Below, in pieces: positions 21,756-37,300 of a stretch of DNA of 64,000 nucleotides. A program made the translations under genes and the position numbers. The stretch comes from Mimachlamys varia (Eukaryota; Mollusca; Bivalvia; Pectinida; Pectinidae). Position 1 is the stretch's first letter; every line of letters begins with the position of its first letter. The DNA is taken from positions 49,417,058 through 49,481,057 of the forward strand of contig OX392532.1 of NCBI GenBank assembly GCA_947623455.1, written 5' to 3'. The notes under the pieces were generated by a model that was not told the DNA's origin, searched no databases, and saw only the letters and a program-made list of their open reading frames with translations.

Positions 21756-24700
21756 AACATTAAGAAGGCTTACACTTAACGGTATTGCTATAATGGAATA
21801 TAAGGAGAGTTTCAAGAATGACAAAGTTTACTGAATTCATTCACAAATAGGAATTTTTACATCATCAGTCGTGAATTTTTATAATATATAAATTAGAACT
21901 TGGTGGTATGATAAATGTTGGAAAAGTCTGAATGCCATATATATGTTGTGCACCATGAAGTTTCCTGAAATAAATGACCTTGTCATATACCGGTAGCTAC
22001 ATTATAGACCAGAAAGAACCATTTACTGTTAGGGTCTGCAGTAATGAAAATGTCCATAAAGAAAAAGATTCCTGATCAAATTGAAATAATGAAAGTCCCG
22101 TCTATAATATATTTTTTCTGAGTCTGAAATTATCACAGTTTTATTTAGTACATTTGTATTATTCCTTCTGCAGGATAATAAATTTGTTAAAGTTGTGTGG
22201 GCAAATCTGTCATCTTACCACTTACTATAGGCTAATCTCAAAAGTGTTATCTCCCTTGTTTTCCCTATCATGGCTCCATTGGGAAGTGTTTTTGAAACAA
22301 ATTGGCGGCAGGTAAGTATGACGTCATAATTGGAATAATGTCATCCGATTGTTACATGGCACCAAATCATAACAAAAACACTTCCCAGAGGTAAATCTTG
22401 TATCCACCATTGTGGCATATCAAGGGGGATAACAGCAATTTTGGGAAAGGCTTATATCGTCGTCACTTAATGATTTTTATTACGATAAGAATAGAGCTTC
22501 CAAACAAAGATTGTAAATAATGTCATAACGATAAATCATTTTTTTTGTCATAAAAAAAATGTTAAGGAATCCTGATCACGATGGTAAATTGGCATCATTT
22601 GGCCATGTGCCATTAAATTCCTCCTCAGAATGTTTATTAGCGATACACCAGAAGTAAGCTATGACAGTGATTCTCTGGAGAAAACAAAGCGGAAAGTCGT
22701 ATCTGTCTAGTTTAAATACAATATAACATGATATTGATCATGTGTCTACTCCGTCCTTGTGTTAGTAATTGTAGATATTTTGTAGATACAAACGAGCATG
22801 TTTTGTATATTTTGTATATATAAATTTAATATTATATACCAAATAAAAATATCCATCAAAACACTCATCAGTATTTGTGGTTTTATTTGATAGAGTACCA
22901 TGTTTGTTATAAAGTTTCCGCAATTTTGTTTTGGAGGAAGTTGAAACCCATATGTTGAAATTAAATTTTGAAATATGCCAAGTTGAACGGGGTAGGTTTT
23001 AAGAAACAGAGGTCTAGGCTCAAAGTTGGTTAACCTTCTAAAACAAAGTGTAACAGTAAAGAGAGTAGTGTGCTTCCGACGGGGATCAAACCCTCGATCT
23101 CCAGGTTCCTAGTCGGACGCTCTACCGCTGAGCTAAAGGGAAAGTCCGTCATGTGCAGCAAGGCCATATTTAAAGGTGTTCACACTAACACCACAACCTA
23201 GGTTCTAACTCCCCGTCACCACAGACACGCAACGGAATAGTGTGCTTCCAACTGGGATCGAACCCTCGATCTCCAGATTCCTAGGTGTTAGTGTATAGAA
23301 GGATGTTGTGGCCATGGTGATATTTTTGTACAATGAATAACCCCTATAATAGCATGCCTATCAAAATCTAAAAAAAAATAAGGAGTAAAATTGGCTTAAG
23401 CATGATAAAGTGGACTTTGTGGACTTCACATTTGCAAAAAAAGAGAAGAAAAAAATTTTGGTTAGAGATAAAAATTTTGACCCTTCCGAAACGGGTGTCT
23501 ACACATGAAAAGCTAGCTTTAGAGGAAGTGAAATTTCGACAACAGGACATGAGGGAAAATAGCGAAAAATCTAAAGGACTCGCACAACTAAATAATTTAC
23601 TATATGTTATTACTAAGCTTTAGAGCTAATAACTTTAATATTTGAAGTTCAACACTAGTGACAACTGCCTGGATTCACAGATACATACATGGCAAAGACT
23701 TCAAATGACATTTTATCAGAAGTTTCGTGGCATTTTAGCTCGCTACGGGCGTCTGCTTTGGACAACTGAAAATTTACATATCAAACCAGTGAAATGGGAC
23801 GGGAACCCCCTCTGACTTTTGACCCCATATCAATCCGCCATCACATATCAAAATCTACCAAAAGTATACATTTTTGTAAAGTTAAATATCTATAGATTTC
23901 ATTCAATGCAGAATATGTCAACAATTCACTATTTAGATTATTCAGAATCACTGTACTTAGCCGGAACAAATTTTCGGTAGGGACTACAAACGTATGAAAC
24001 ACTTCGTGATAGGCTGATCTAGGGTACATTCGCGCTACAGGTTGAACCGGCACAGAAATAAACCACGATAAACGAACGCACTTGAACCGAACCATAGGCA
24101 GAGCTAGAAATCTACAGTTTCGGAGGAGAAATCAATGACATATTAATAATAAAATGCCGTTATTTCACACGCCCTCTTAATTATTAAAATATTTTTACAT
24201 CTTCGTCTGATATGACATTATTTAAGAAATAAACAATACAAACTAGCAATAGTCAGCAATTTAGTTTCGGCCAGGTTCGTCTTGACCCCTAAAAGCACAC
24301 GTGCCAGATTTTCCAGAGGTCAACCTCGGTCCAAATCTGTGCCTGGTGTTTTCGCTGCAGGTTCAGCTGGTTCAGCTGGTTCAACCTGTAGCGCGAATGT
24401 ACCCTTAGTTGTACGAGTCCTAAACAAACGACCTATGCTGGGACACAGATAATTCTGTAACCAAGTATGTAATCTTTAGTTTTAGATAGAACGTACAAAG
24501 AAAAAATCCTATTGGCGGGGGTAAAATTTTGGGTCAGAAATGCACTTTTTCAGTATTTTTTGTTGTGGTTGGTAACCATGGTTTTCACACAAGTGATATA
24601 CATACAAAATATAAATTTATACACTTCTCATTCCTTTCTATTGGTTGGAAATACAATGCTGTTTGCAAAAATATATACATTTATAAACTTTGTGTAAATT

Positions 24701-26072
24701 GCACACTCTGTGTGTATGATTTCGGCCGTAGGCCTGGTCTTCCAGAAATCTATTAATGTTTACTATACTCTGCTACCCTAGTCGGACGCTCTACCACTGA
24801 GCTTAAGGGATAGTCCGTAATGTGCAGCAAGGAGGCCGTATTTAAAGGTGTTCACACTAACACAACAACCCGGTTTTAACTCCCCGTCACCACAGGGAGG
24901 GCCACAGACACCATTTGTAACAAAATAGTGTGTTTCCACCAGGAATCGAACCTACGATCTCCAGGTTCCTAGTTTGATGCTCTACCACTGATCAGCTAAA
25001 GGGAAACACCCTCTACCTCAAAGCTAGAAGGCACTTGTAATCCTTTATTCCATTTAAATCTGCTACACTTTGTAAACGTACCTTCCAGTAGATAAAAACA
25101 ATGCAAACAAAATGTTTTGTAGTTTTTCTACATTTTATTAATAATTGATGTGAATGGTATATGCTTCCATGATACAAATTAAAAATGAGTAAAATTTTGA
25201 GTTAGTGTAAATATTTACAAATTAACATTACCAGTACTCACAAGATCAAATAAAAAAAGTGTAAATAAAAAATTGTATCTTTTAAAGCACTTACAATGTT
25301 TAATTGCTGAACACGAATTATGAATCATGATTCTCTTCTCACAAAAATCTTATAATTATACTTAAGGGCATATGGTGTCTTCTCACAAAAATCTTATATA
25401 CTGAAGGGCATATGGCATATTCTGACACAAAAATCTTATATAATTAAGGCCATATGATATCTGATCACCAAAAAAATCTTATATACTTAAGGGCATACAA
25501 CTGTATGCTATCTTCTCACAAATTTTTTCTATTTGGGTTTGTACTAATTTATTCCATCATCTGAAGCCCAGTTTGTTTGAATTATCTTTAATTGATAATA
25601 AAGGGAAACAACTCTAATATAATAAAACATATCCACAAAAGTTTGTACCACACAACAATCTTAATGGCTTTAAAACCACCAGGAAAGTATCACTGAACAT
25701 TTGGTGTCATACAGTAGTCCACAGCAGTGCAATGTATTTGATAGGCTTCAAAGTATAACCAACAAAACTTTATCTAAGTTTGCCTGCAATGAGTGTGTGG
25801 ATATTTGATACCATTATAAACTCTAAAATCAATTCTAGGGATGATGAACTTCAGAAGTTTCAAAATCAACAGAAAAATGATAGTTTATAGTGTCCCCGAT
25901 ACACTTTTGTGATGAAAGCATAAAAATATGTTCAACATATAAAACAACAACACCTTACAAGTGCCATACATCATAAACAACAAAATTAGCAAACAAATCT
26001 ATCTCAATAATAACTACAACACGAAGTTTTGACATAAAAGCATTCCAGACATTATAGAGTTGATCTCTGTTT

Positions 26073-26702
26073 TCACGGCGTAAAACCTCCGGGACTAAGG
26101 GCATCACCAGGACTAGAGAAGTTGCTATGGTGACCAGCAGGACTGGGTGATCGGACGCTACGGAATTTGTGCTGCATGCTGTTTACAAAGGCTCGGTACA
26201 GTGGCTCAGACGTGGACAAGTTGGCTGGGTTTTCAGTCGAGAAACGAGAGTTACGCGAGGGTGTGCCTCCCGGGGACCTGTAACGAAAAGTTGTAAAATA
26301 TTGGTCCATTCTACTCCAGCCATCGTCACAAAAGATACATGTGTAAATGAAACCCGAGTCTTAGATCAGTTTTGTTTATTTTCACTGATTATTCTTTTGA
26401 TTTTCATAATTCAAAATTTCAATTCTAAGCGATAATCAATGCCCTATTAAAACTTCATCTCAAAATATTTACAACACAAAACTAAAAAGTAGATCAACAT
26501 GAACACGGACTTTACAAAATCTCCAGTAATGGAAGGTGTAGCTGGACAGAAAATACAGACACCATAATCACTCACATTCCTGATACAAGACTAGAAGACT
26601 AGAAATGTCTGTTGAGACATAAATGCCCCCTTCTCCATATGAAATTAGTTCTTCATGCTTATAGCGTTTGCGAAGTTTGATGACAATCCGATCAGTAGAC
26701 AT
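26073..26702 (-). CDS. Unrecognised 137-residue protein, two exons, N110S (copy 5)
   Basis: Exon 1 is 26702-26576 and exon 2 is 26359-26073. Residue 110 is Ser. Confidence 0.5.
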
Positions 26703-27183
26703 TTAAATAAGCTGGTTACATTACCATGGGATGGGACATGAGGGGGCGGGATAGACATGGGTAACACTATATGCCCTCCCCCCCCCCCCATTTCATGGTG
26801 GGGGCATAGCATAACAATCAATCCTTTTACTTCAATTATAATTTACAGAACACTATCCAAAATTTCCAATTTAATACCCCTACATTTTTATTTTTCTGAT
26901 TTTTTCACTCTCTTTTTGAAAGCAAACAAAGTTTGTTTTTGTGTGATTGCAAAGATGCATTTAATGTTGCTACCTTGAGTGGTTTGTGGTTCGGAGACGC
27001 CGGAGCGGATTGGAGCTGAGAAGTTCCTGCTGGAGACTGCTAAATGAACCAATTGTCGTCATGGAGGACACGGAAAAATCTGACCTGAAAAATTACAGGT
27101 GAAAATGTAAGGATATGAAAAACGTAAGATATCTACACTATTATTTCAAAACCATGTTTAAATTTCATGCAAATTGTCTACAG

Positions 27184-28077
27184 TGCCGGGGACAGAATAT
27201 GAAACTACTAAAACATCTTGGCTCTACTGTTGTCGATCGCACGGGACCTCGGAGGGCTAAGGTCCAGTGGATCAGTACATGTACGGCCAGGAACTTATCA
27301 CCCCAGTGTCAGGTTCATTAAATGTACTCCTTCCCAATAGAAAATGGACTCCATTATTTAAAAATATTCCAGATAAAGTGAACATTAAAAAATATATATA
27401 TTGTGATAGAAAAGGGAAATACAGCTCACTTTTGTGACATTAGAAAATTCTTTTCAGTCAGACAATGAAGCTGTATATATTTTTTCTCTATCTTGACGTA
27501 TTAAGACGGTATTTAACATGACCATAAACAAATCTATTGTGATACTTGGCCTTATTTTAAAATTCTGTATTTCCATTATTGTTTTATATTTCCAGAGGCC
27601 TTTAAGAAAGCCCGGATAAGGATGATGCAGGCACGTGAGAGTGCCACAAGAGATCTGTTTCAGGAGGCCACAAAAACTCGTGAATTAGCGGCATAGATCA
27701 AACATCAGAATGAAACCGTTGTGGACTATAAAAGGTTAGGACTAATGTTTCAAGCATCTCCTGCCAAATATTTAAAAAGTTAAAATCCCATTTTTTTATG
27801 TTTTTCGCACTATTTTTAAATAAAAATAATATTTGCTTTCTTGGGATTATCAATATTATTGTACAGAAAGACTCAGAGGAGTGCGATTTTTTAAAAGCAT
27901 TGTAAACCATAAAAAGAGAGATCATACAGTGAACAGATACTAAAACAAAATCTAAAATTTTCTAATTTTTTATTTCAGCTGATCGCAACAGTGTTTCCTC
28001 TGGACCCTGACAATTTAAAGCCATTGTTTCACTGAGTCCTTAGCGACACTGTATTGAAGTGGCTTTACAAGAAATGA
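27184..28077 (+). pseudogene. Broken multi-exon gene relic (copy 5)
   Basis: Same blocks and same three stops as copy 1. Confidence 0.5.
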
Positions 28078-31000
28078 AACATTAAGAAGGCTTACACTTA
28101 ACGGTATTGCTATAATGGAATATAAGGAGAGTTTCAAGAATGACAAAGTTTACTGAATTCATTCACAAATAGGAATTTTTACATCATCAGTCGTGAATTT
28201 TTATAATATATAAATTAGAACTTGGTGGTATGATAAATGTTGGAAAAGTCTGAATGCCATATATATGTTGTGCACCATGAAGTTTCCTGAAATAAATGAC
28301 CTTGTCATATACCGGTAGCTACATTATAGACCAGAAAGAACCATTTACTGTTAGGGTCTGCAGTAATGAAAATGTCCATAAAGAAAAAGATTCCTGATCA
28401 AATTGAAATAATGAAAGTCCCGTCTATAATATATTTTTTCTGAGTCTGAAATTATCACAGTTTTATTTAGTACATTTGTATTATTCCTTCTGCAGGATAA
28501 TAAATTTGTTAAAGTTGTGTGGGCAAATCTGTCATCTTACCACTTACTATAGGCTAATCTCAAAAGTGTTATCTCCCTTGTTTTCCCTATCATGGCTCCA
28601 TTGGGAAGTGTTTTTGAAACAAATTGGCGGCAGGTAAGTATGACGTCATAATTGGAATAATGTCATCCGATTGTTACATGGCACCAAATCATAACAAAAA
28701 CACTTCCCAGAGGTAAATCTTGTATCCACCATTGTGGCATATCAAGGGGGATAACAGCAATTTTGGGAAAGGCTTATATCGTCGTCACTTAATGATTTTT
28801 ATTACGATAAGAATAGAGCTGCCAAACAAAGATTGTAAATAATGTCATAACGATAAATCATTTTTTTTGTCATAAAAAAAATGTTAAGGAATCCTGATCA
28901 CGATGGTAAATTGGCATCATTTGGCCATGTGCCATTAAATTCCTCCTCAGAATGTTTATTAGCGATACACCAGAAGTAAGCTATGATAGTGATTCTCTGG
29001 AGAAAACAAAGCGGAAAGTCGTATCTGTCTAGTTTAAATACAATATAACATGATATTGATCATGTGTCTACTCCGTCCTTGTGTTAGTAATTGTAGATAT
29101 TTTGTAGATACAAACGAGCATGTTTTGTATATTTTGTATATATAAATTTAATATTATATACCAAATAAAAATATCCATCAAAACACTCATCAGTATTTGT
29201 GGTTTTATTTGATAGAGTACCATGTTTGTTATAAAGTTTTCGCAATTTTGTTTTGGAGGAAGTTGAAACCCATATGTTGAAATTAAATTTTGAAATATGC
29301 CAAGTTGAACGGGGTAGGTTTTAAGAAACAGAGGTCTAGGCTCAAAGTTGGTTAACCTTCTAAAACAAAGTGTAACAGTAAAGAGAGTAGTGTGCTTCCG
29401 ACGGGGATCAAACCCTCGATCTCCAGGTTCCTAGTCGGACGCTCTACCGCTGAGCTAAAGGGAAAGTCCGTCATGTGCAGCAAGGCCATATTTAAAGGTG
29501 TTCACACTAACACCACAACCTAGGTTCTAACTCCCCGTCACCACAGACACGCAACGGAATAGTGTGCTTCCAACTGGGATCGAACCCTCGATCTCCAGAT
29601 TCCTAGGTGTTAGTGTATAGAAGGATGTTGTGGCCATGGTGATATTTTTGTACAATGAATAACCCCTATAATAGCATGCCTATCAAAATCTAAAAAAAAA
29701 TAAGGAGTAAAATTGGCTTAAGCATGATAAAGTGGACTTTGTGGACTTCACATTTGCAAAAAAAGAGAAGAAAAAAATTTTGGTTAGAGATAAAAATTTT
29801 GACCCTTCCGAAACGGGTGTCTACACATGAAAAGCTAGCTTTAGAGGAAGTGAAATTTCGACAACAGGACATGAGGGAAAATAGCGAAAAATCTAAAGGA
29901 CTCGCACAACTAAATAATTTACTATATGTTATTACTAAGCTTTAGAGCTAATAACTTTAATATTTGAAGTTCAACACTAGTGACAACTGCCTGGATTCAC
30001 AGATACATACATGGCAAAGACTTCAAATGACATTTTATCAGAAGTTTCGTGGCATTTTAGCTCGCTACGGGCGTCTGCTTTGGACAACTGAAAATTTACA
30101 TATCAAACCAGTGAAATGGGACGGGAACCCCCTCTGACTTTTGACCCCATATCAATCCGCCATCACATATCAAAATCTACCAAAAGTATACATTTTTGTA
30201 AAGTTAAATATCTATAGATTTCATTCAATGCAGAATATGTCAACAATTCACTATTTAGATTATTCAGAATCACTGTACTTAGCCGGAACAAATTTTCGGT
30301 AGGGACTACAAACGTATGAAACACTTCGTGATAGGCTGATCTAGGGTACATTCGCGCTACAGGTTGAACCGGCACAGAAATAAACCACGATAAACGAACG
30401 CACTTGAACCGAACCATAGGCAGAGCTAGAAATCTACAGTTTCGGAGGAGAAATCAATGACATATTAATAATAAAATGCCGTTATTTCACACGTCCTCTT
30501 AATTATTAAAATATTTTTACATCTTCGTCTGATATGACATTATTTAAGAAATAAACAACACAAACTAGCAATAGTCAGCAATTTAGTTTCGGCCAGGTTC
30601 GTCTTGACCCCTGAAAGCACACGTGCCAGATTTTCCAGAGGTCAACCTCGGTCCAAATCTGTGCCTGGTGTTTTCGCTGCAGGTTCAGCTGGTTCAGCTG
30701 GTTCAACCTGTAGCGCGAATGTACCCTTAGTTGTACGAGTCCTAAACAAACGACCTATGCTGGGACACAGATAATTCTGTAACCAAGTATGTAATCTTTA
30801 GTTTTAGATAGAACGTACAAAGAAAAAATCCTATTGGCGGGGGTAAAATTTTGGGTCAGAAATGCACTTTTTCAGTATTTTTTGTTGTGGTTGGTAACCA
30901 TGGTTTTCACACAAGTGATATACATACAAAATATAAATTTATACACTTCTCATTCCTTTCTATTGGTTGGAAATACAATGCTGTTTGCAAAAATATATAC

Positions 31001-32394
31001 ATTTATAAACTTTGTGTAAATTGCACACTCTGTGTGTATGATTTCGGCCGTAGGCCTGGTCTTCCAGAAATCTATTAATGTTTACTATACTCTGCTACCC
31101 TAGTCGGACGCTCTACCACTGAGCTTAAGGGATAGTCCGTAATGTGCAGCAAGGAGGCCGTATTTAAAGGTGTTCACACTAACACAACAACCCGGTTTTA
31201 ACTCCCCGTCACCACAGGGAGGGCCACAGACACCATTTGTAACAAAATAGTGTGTTTCCACCAGGAATCGAACCTACGATCTCCAGGTTCCTAGTTTGAT
31301 GCTCTACCACTGATCAGCTAAAGGGAAACACCCTCTACCTCAAAGCTAGAAGGCACTTGTAATCCTTTATTCCATTTAAATCTGCTACACTTTGTAAACG
31401 TACCTTCCAGTAGATAAAAACAATGCAAACAAAATGTTTTGTAGTTTTTCTACATTTTATTAATAATTGATGTGAATGGTATATGCTTCCATGATACAAA
31501 TTAAAAATGAGTAAAATTTTGAGTTAGTGTAAATATTTACAAATTAACATTACCAGTACTCACAAGATCAAATAAAAAAAGTGTAAATAAAAAATTGTAT
31601 CTTTTAAAGCACTTACAATGTTTAATTGCTGAACACGAATTATGAATCATGATTCTCTTCTCACAAAAATCTTATAATTATACTTAAGGGCATATGGTGT
31701 CTTCTCACAAAAATCTTATATACTGAAGGGCATATGGCATATTCTGACACAAAAATCTTATATAATTAAGGCCATATGATATCTGATCACCAAAAAAATC
31801 TTATATACTTAAGGGCATACAACTGTATGCTATCTTCTCACAAATTTTTTCTATTTGGGTTTGTACTAATTTATTCCATCATCTGAAGCCCAGTTTGTTT
31901 GAATTATCTTTAATTGATAATAAAGGGAAACAACTCTAATATAATAAAACATATCCACAAAAGTTTGTACCACACAACAATCTTAATGGCTTTAAAACCA
32001 CCAGGAAAGTATCACTGAACATTTGGTGTCATACAGTAGTCCACAGCAGTGCAATGTATTTGATAGGATTCAAAGTATAACCAACAAAACTTTATCTAAG
32101 TTTGCCTGCAATGAGTGTGTGGATATTTGATACCATTATAAACTCTAAAATCAATTCTAGGGATGATGAACTTCAGAAGTTTCAAAATCAACAGAAAAAT
32201 GATAGTTTATAGTGTCCCCGATACACTTTTGTGATGAAAGCATAAAAATATGTTCAACATATAAAACAACAACACCTTACAAGTGCCATACATCATAAAC
32301 AACAAAATTAGCAAACAAATCTATCTCAATAATAACTACAACACGAAGTTTTGACATAAAAGCATTCCAGACATTATAGAGTTGATCTCTGTTT

Positions 32395-33024
32395 TCACGG
32401 CGTAAAACCTCCGGGACTAAGGGCATCACCAGGACTAGAGAAGTTGCTATGGTGACCAGCAGGACTGGGTGATCGGACGTTACGGAATTTGTGCTGCATG
32501 CTGTTTACAAAGGCTCGGTACAGTGGCTCAGACGTGGACAAGTTGGCTGGGTTTTCAGTCGAGAAACGAGAGTTACGCGAGGGTGTGCCTCCCGGGGACC
32601 TGTAACGAAAAGTTGTAAAATATTGGTCCATTCTACTCCAGCCATCGTCACAAAAGATACATGTGTAAATGAAACCCGAGTCTTAGATCAGTTTTGTTTA
32701 TTTTCACTGATTATTCTTTTGATTTTCATAATTCAAAATTTCAATTCTAAGCGATAATCAATGCCCTATTAAAACTTCATCTCAAAATATTTACAACACA
32801 AAACTAAAAAGTAGATCAACATGAACACGGACTTTACAAAATCTCCAGTAATGGAAGGTGTAGCTGGACAGAAAATACAGACACCATAATCACTCACATT
32901 CCTGATACAAGACTAGAAGACTAGAAATGTCTGTTGAGACATAAATGCCCCCTTCTCCATATGAAATTAGTTCTTCATGCTTATAGCGTTTGCGAAGTTT
33001 GATGACAATCCGATCAGTAGACAT
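32395..33024 (-). CDS. Unrecognised 137-residue protein, two exons (copy 6)
   Basis: Exon 1 is 33024-32898 and exon 2 is 32681-32395. Residue 110 is Asn. Confidence 0.5.
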
Positions 33025-33505
33025 TTAAATAAGCTGGTTACATTACCATGGGATGGGACATGAGGGGGCGGGATAGACATGGGTAACACTATATGCCCTC
33101 CCCCCCCCCCCATTTCATGGTGGGGGCATAGCATAACAATCAATCCTTTTACTTCAATTATAATTTACAGAACACTATCCAAAATTTCCAATTTAATACC
33201 CCTACATTTTTATTTTTCTGATTTTTTCACTCTCTTTTTGAAAGCAAACAAAGTTTGTTTTTGTGTGATTGCAAAGATGCATTTAATGTTGCTACCTTGA
33301 GTGGTTTGTGGTTCGGAGACGCCGGAGCGGATTGGAGCTGAGAAGTTCCTGCTGGAGACTGCTAAATGAACCAATTGTCGTCATGGAGGACACGGAAAAA
33401 TCTGACCTGAAAAATTACAGGTGAAAATGTAAGGATATGAAAAACGTAAGATATCTACACTATTATTTCAAAACCATGTTTAAATTTCATGCAAATTGTC
33501 TACAG

Positions 33506-34399
33506 TGCCGGGGACAGAATATGAAACTACTAAAACATCTTGGCTCTACTGTTGTCGATCGCACGGGACCTCGGAGGGCTAAGGTCCAGTGGATCAGTAC
33601 ATGTACGGCCAGGAACTTATCACCCCAGTGTCAGGTTCATTAAATGTACTCCTTCCCAATAGAAAATGGACTCCATTATTTAAAAATATTCCAGATAAAG
33701 TGAACATTAAAAAATATATATATTGTGATAGAAAAGGGAAATACAGCTCACTTTTGTGACATTAGAAAATTCTTTTCAGTCAGACAATGAAGCTGTATAT
33801 ATTTTTTCTCTATCTTGACGTATTAAGACGGTATTTAACATGACCATAAACAAATCTATTGTGATACTTGGCCTTATTTTAAAATTCTGTATTTCCATTA
33901 TTGTTTTATATTTCCAGAGGCCTTTAAGAAAGCCCGGATAAGGATGATGCAGGCACGTGAGAGTGCCACAAGAGATCTGTTTCAGGAGGCCACAAAAACT
34001 CGTGAATTAGCGGCATAGATCAAACATCAGAATGAAACCGTTGTGGACTATAAAAGGTTAGGACTAATGTTTCAAGCATCTCCTGCCAAATATTTAAAAA
34101 GTTAAAATCCCATTTTTTTATGTTTTTCGCACTATTTTTAAATAAAAATAATATTTGCTTTCTTGGGATTATCAATATTATTGTACAGAAAGACTCAGAG
34201 GAGTGCGATTTTTTAAAAGCATTGTAAACCATAAAAAGAGAGATCATACAGTGAACAGATACTAAAACAAAATCTAAAATTTTCTAATTTTTTATTTCAG
34301 CTGATCGCAACAGTGTTTCCTCTGGACCCTGACAATTTAAAGCCATTGTTTCACTGAGTCCTTAGCGACACTGTATTGAAGTGGCTTTACAAGAAATGA
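33506..34399 (+). pseudogene. Broken multi-exon gene relic (copy 6)
   Basis: Same blocks and same three stops as copy 1. Confidence 0.5.
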
Positions 34400-37300
34400 A
34401 ACATTAAGAAGGCTTACACTTAACGGTATTGCTATAATGGAATATAAGGAGAGTTTCAAGAATGACAAAGTTTACTGAATTCATTCACAAATAGGAATTT
34501 TTACATCATCAGTCGTGAATTTTTATAATATATAAATTAGAACTTGGTGGTATGATAAATGTTGGAAAAGTCTGAATGCCATATATATGTTGTGCACCAT
34601 GAAGTTTCCTGAAATAAATGACCTTGTCATATACCGGTAGCTACATTATAGACCAGAAAGAACCATTTACTGTTAGGGTCTGCAGTAATGAAAATGTCCA
34701 TAAAGAAAAAGATTCCTGATCAAATTGAAATAATGAAAGTCCCGTCTATAATATATTTTTTCTGAGTCTGAAATTATCACAGTTTTATTTAGTACATTTG
34801 TATTATTCCTTCTGCAGGATAATAAATTTGTTAAAGTTGTGTGGGCAAATCTGTCATCTTACCACTTACTATAGGCTAATCTCAAAAGTGTTATCTCCCT
34901 TGTTTTCCCTATCATGGCTCCATTGGGAAGTGTTTTTGAAACAAATTGGCGGCAGGTAAGTATGACGTCATAATTGGAATAATGTCATCCGATTGTTACA
35001 TGGCACCAAATCATAACAAAAACACTTCCCAGAGGTAAATCTTGTATCCACCATTGTGGCATATCAAGGGGGATAACAGCAATTTTGGGAAAGGCTTATA
35101 TCGTCGTCACTTAATGATTTTTATTACGATAAGAATAGAGCTGCCAAACAAAGATTGTAAATAATGTCATAACGATAAATCATTTTTTTTGTCATAAAAA
35201 AAATGTTAAGGAATCCTGATCACGATGGTAAATTGGCATCATTTGGCCATGTGCCATTAAATTCCTCCTCAGAATGTTTATTAGCGATACACCAGAAGTA
35301 AGCTATGATAGTGATTCTCTGGAGAAAACAAAGCGGAAAGTCGTATCTGTCTAGTTTAAATACAATATAACATGATATTGATCATGTGTCTACTCCGTCC
35401 TTGTGTTAGTAATTGTAGATATTTTGTAGATACAAACGAGCATGTTTTGTATATTTTGTATATATAAATTTAATATTATATACCAAATAAAAATATCCAT
35501 CAAAACACTCATCAGTATTTGTGGTTTTATTTGATAGAGTACCATGTTTGTTATAAAGTTTTCGCAATTTTGTTTTGGAGGAAGTTGAAACCCATATGTT
35601 GAAATTAAATTTTGAAATATGCCAAGTTGAACGGGGTAGGTTTTAAGAAACAGAGGTCTAGGCTCAAAGTTGGTTAACCTTCTAAAACAAAGTGTAACAG
35701 TAAAGAGAGTAGTGTGCTTCCGACGGGGATCAAACCCTCGATCTCCAGGTTCCTAGTCGGACGCTCTACCGCTGAGCTAAAGGGAAAGTCCGTCATGTGC
35801 AGCAAGGCCATATTTAAAGGTGTTCACACTAACACCACAACCTAGGTTCTAACTCCCCGTCACCACAGACACGCAACGGAATAGTGTGCTTCCAACTGGG
35901 ATCGAACCCTCGATCTCCAGATTCCTAGGTGTTAGTGTATAGAAGGATGTTGTGGCCATGGTGATATTTTTGTACAATGAATAACCCCTATAATAGCATG
36001 CCTATCAAAATCTAAAAAAAAATAAGGAGTAAAATTGGCTTAAGCATGATAAAGTGGACTTTGTGGACTTCACATTTGCAAAAAAAGAGAAGAAAAAAAT
36101 TTTGGTTAGAGATAAAAATTTTGACCCTTCCGAAACGGGTGTCTACACATGAAAAGCTAGCTTTAGAGGAAGTGAAATTTCGACAACAGGACATGAGGGA
36201 AAATAGCGAAAAATCTAAAGGACTCGCACAACTAAATAATTTACTATATGTTATTACTAAGCTTTAGAGCTAATAACTTTAATATTTGAAGTTCAACACT
36301 AGTGACAACTGCCTGGATTCACAGATACATACATGGCAAAGACTTCAAATGACATTTTATCAGAAGTTTCGTGGCATTTTAGCTCGCTACGGGCGTCTGC
36401 TTTGGACAACTGAAAATTTACATATCAAACCAGTGAAATGGGACGGGAACCCCCTCTGACTTTTGACCCCATATCAATCCGCCATCACATATCAAAATCT
36501 ACCAAAAGTATACATTTTTGTAAAGTTAAATATCTATAGATTTCATTCAATGCAGAATATGTCAACAATTCACTATTTAGATTATTCAGAATCACTGTAC
36601 TTAGCCGGAACAAATTTTCGGTAGGGACTACAAACGTATGAAACACTTCGTGATAGGCTGATCTAGGGTACATTCGCGCTACAGGTTGAACCGGCACAGA
36701 AATAAACCACGATAAACGAACGCACTTGAACCGAACCATAGGCAGAGCTAGAAATCTACAGTTTCGGAGGAGAAATCAATGACATATTAATAATAAAATG
36801 CCGTTATTTCACACGTCCTCTTAATTATTAAAATATTTTTACATCTTCGTCTGATATGACATTATTTAAGAAATAAACAACACAAACTAGCAATAGTCAG
36901 CAATTTAGTTTCGGCCAGGTTCGTCTTGACCCCTGAAAGCACACGTGCCAGATTTTCCAGAGGTCAACCTCGGTCCAAATCTGTGCCTGGTGTTTTCGCT
37001 GCAGGTTCAGCTGGTTCAGCTGGTTCAACCTGTAGCGCGAATGTACCCTTAGTTGTACGAGTCCTAAACAAACGACCTATGCTGGGACACAGATAATTCT
37101 GTAACCAAGTATGTAATCTTTAGTTTTAGATAGAACGTACAAAGAAAAAATCCTATTGGCGGGGGTAAAATTTTGGGTCAGAAATGCACTTTTTCAGTAT
37201 TTTTTGTTGTGGTTGGTAACCATGGTTTTCACACAAGTGATATACATACAAAATATAAATTTATACACTTCTCATTCCTTTCTATTGGTTGGAAATACAA

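Larger units (their letters stand above)
18964..25285. repeat. Array unit, copy 4 (6322 bp)
   Basis: Alleles: C C T C C C T A, with a 12-C tract. It differs from copy 9 only at the third site. Sub-features: minisatellite 19014-19199, minus-strand gene 19751-20380, broken plus-strand gene 20862-21755, MITE-like element 22227-22455, tRNA-like composite 1 23072-23285, foldback element 24022-24404, tRNA-like composite 2 24777-25007. Confidence 0.97.
25286..31607. repeat. Array unit, copy 5 (6322 bp, recombinant pattern)
   Basis: Alleles: C C G T T T C G, with a 12-C tract. The left part matches copy 4 and the right part matches copy 6, including the rare G at the last site that only copies 5 and 6 share. 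Sub-features: minisatellite 25336-25521, minus-strand gene 26073-26702, broken plus-strand gene 27184-28077, MITE-like element 28549-28777, tRNA-like composite 1 29394-29607, foldback element 30344-30726, tRNA-like composite 2 31099-31329. Confidence 0.97.
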
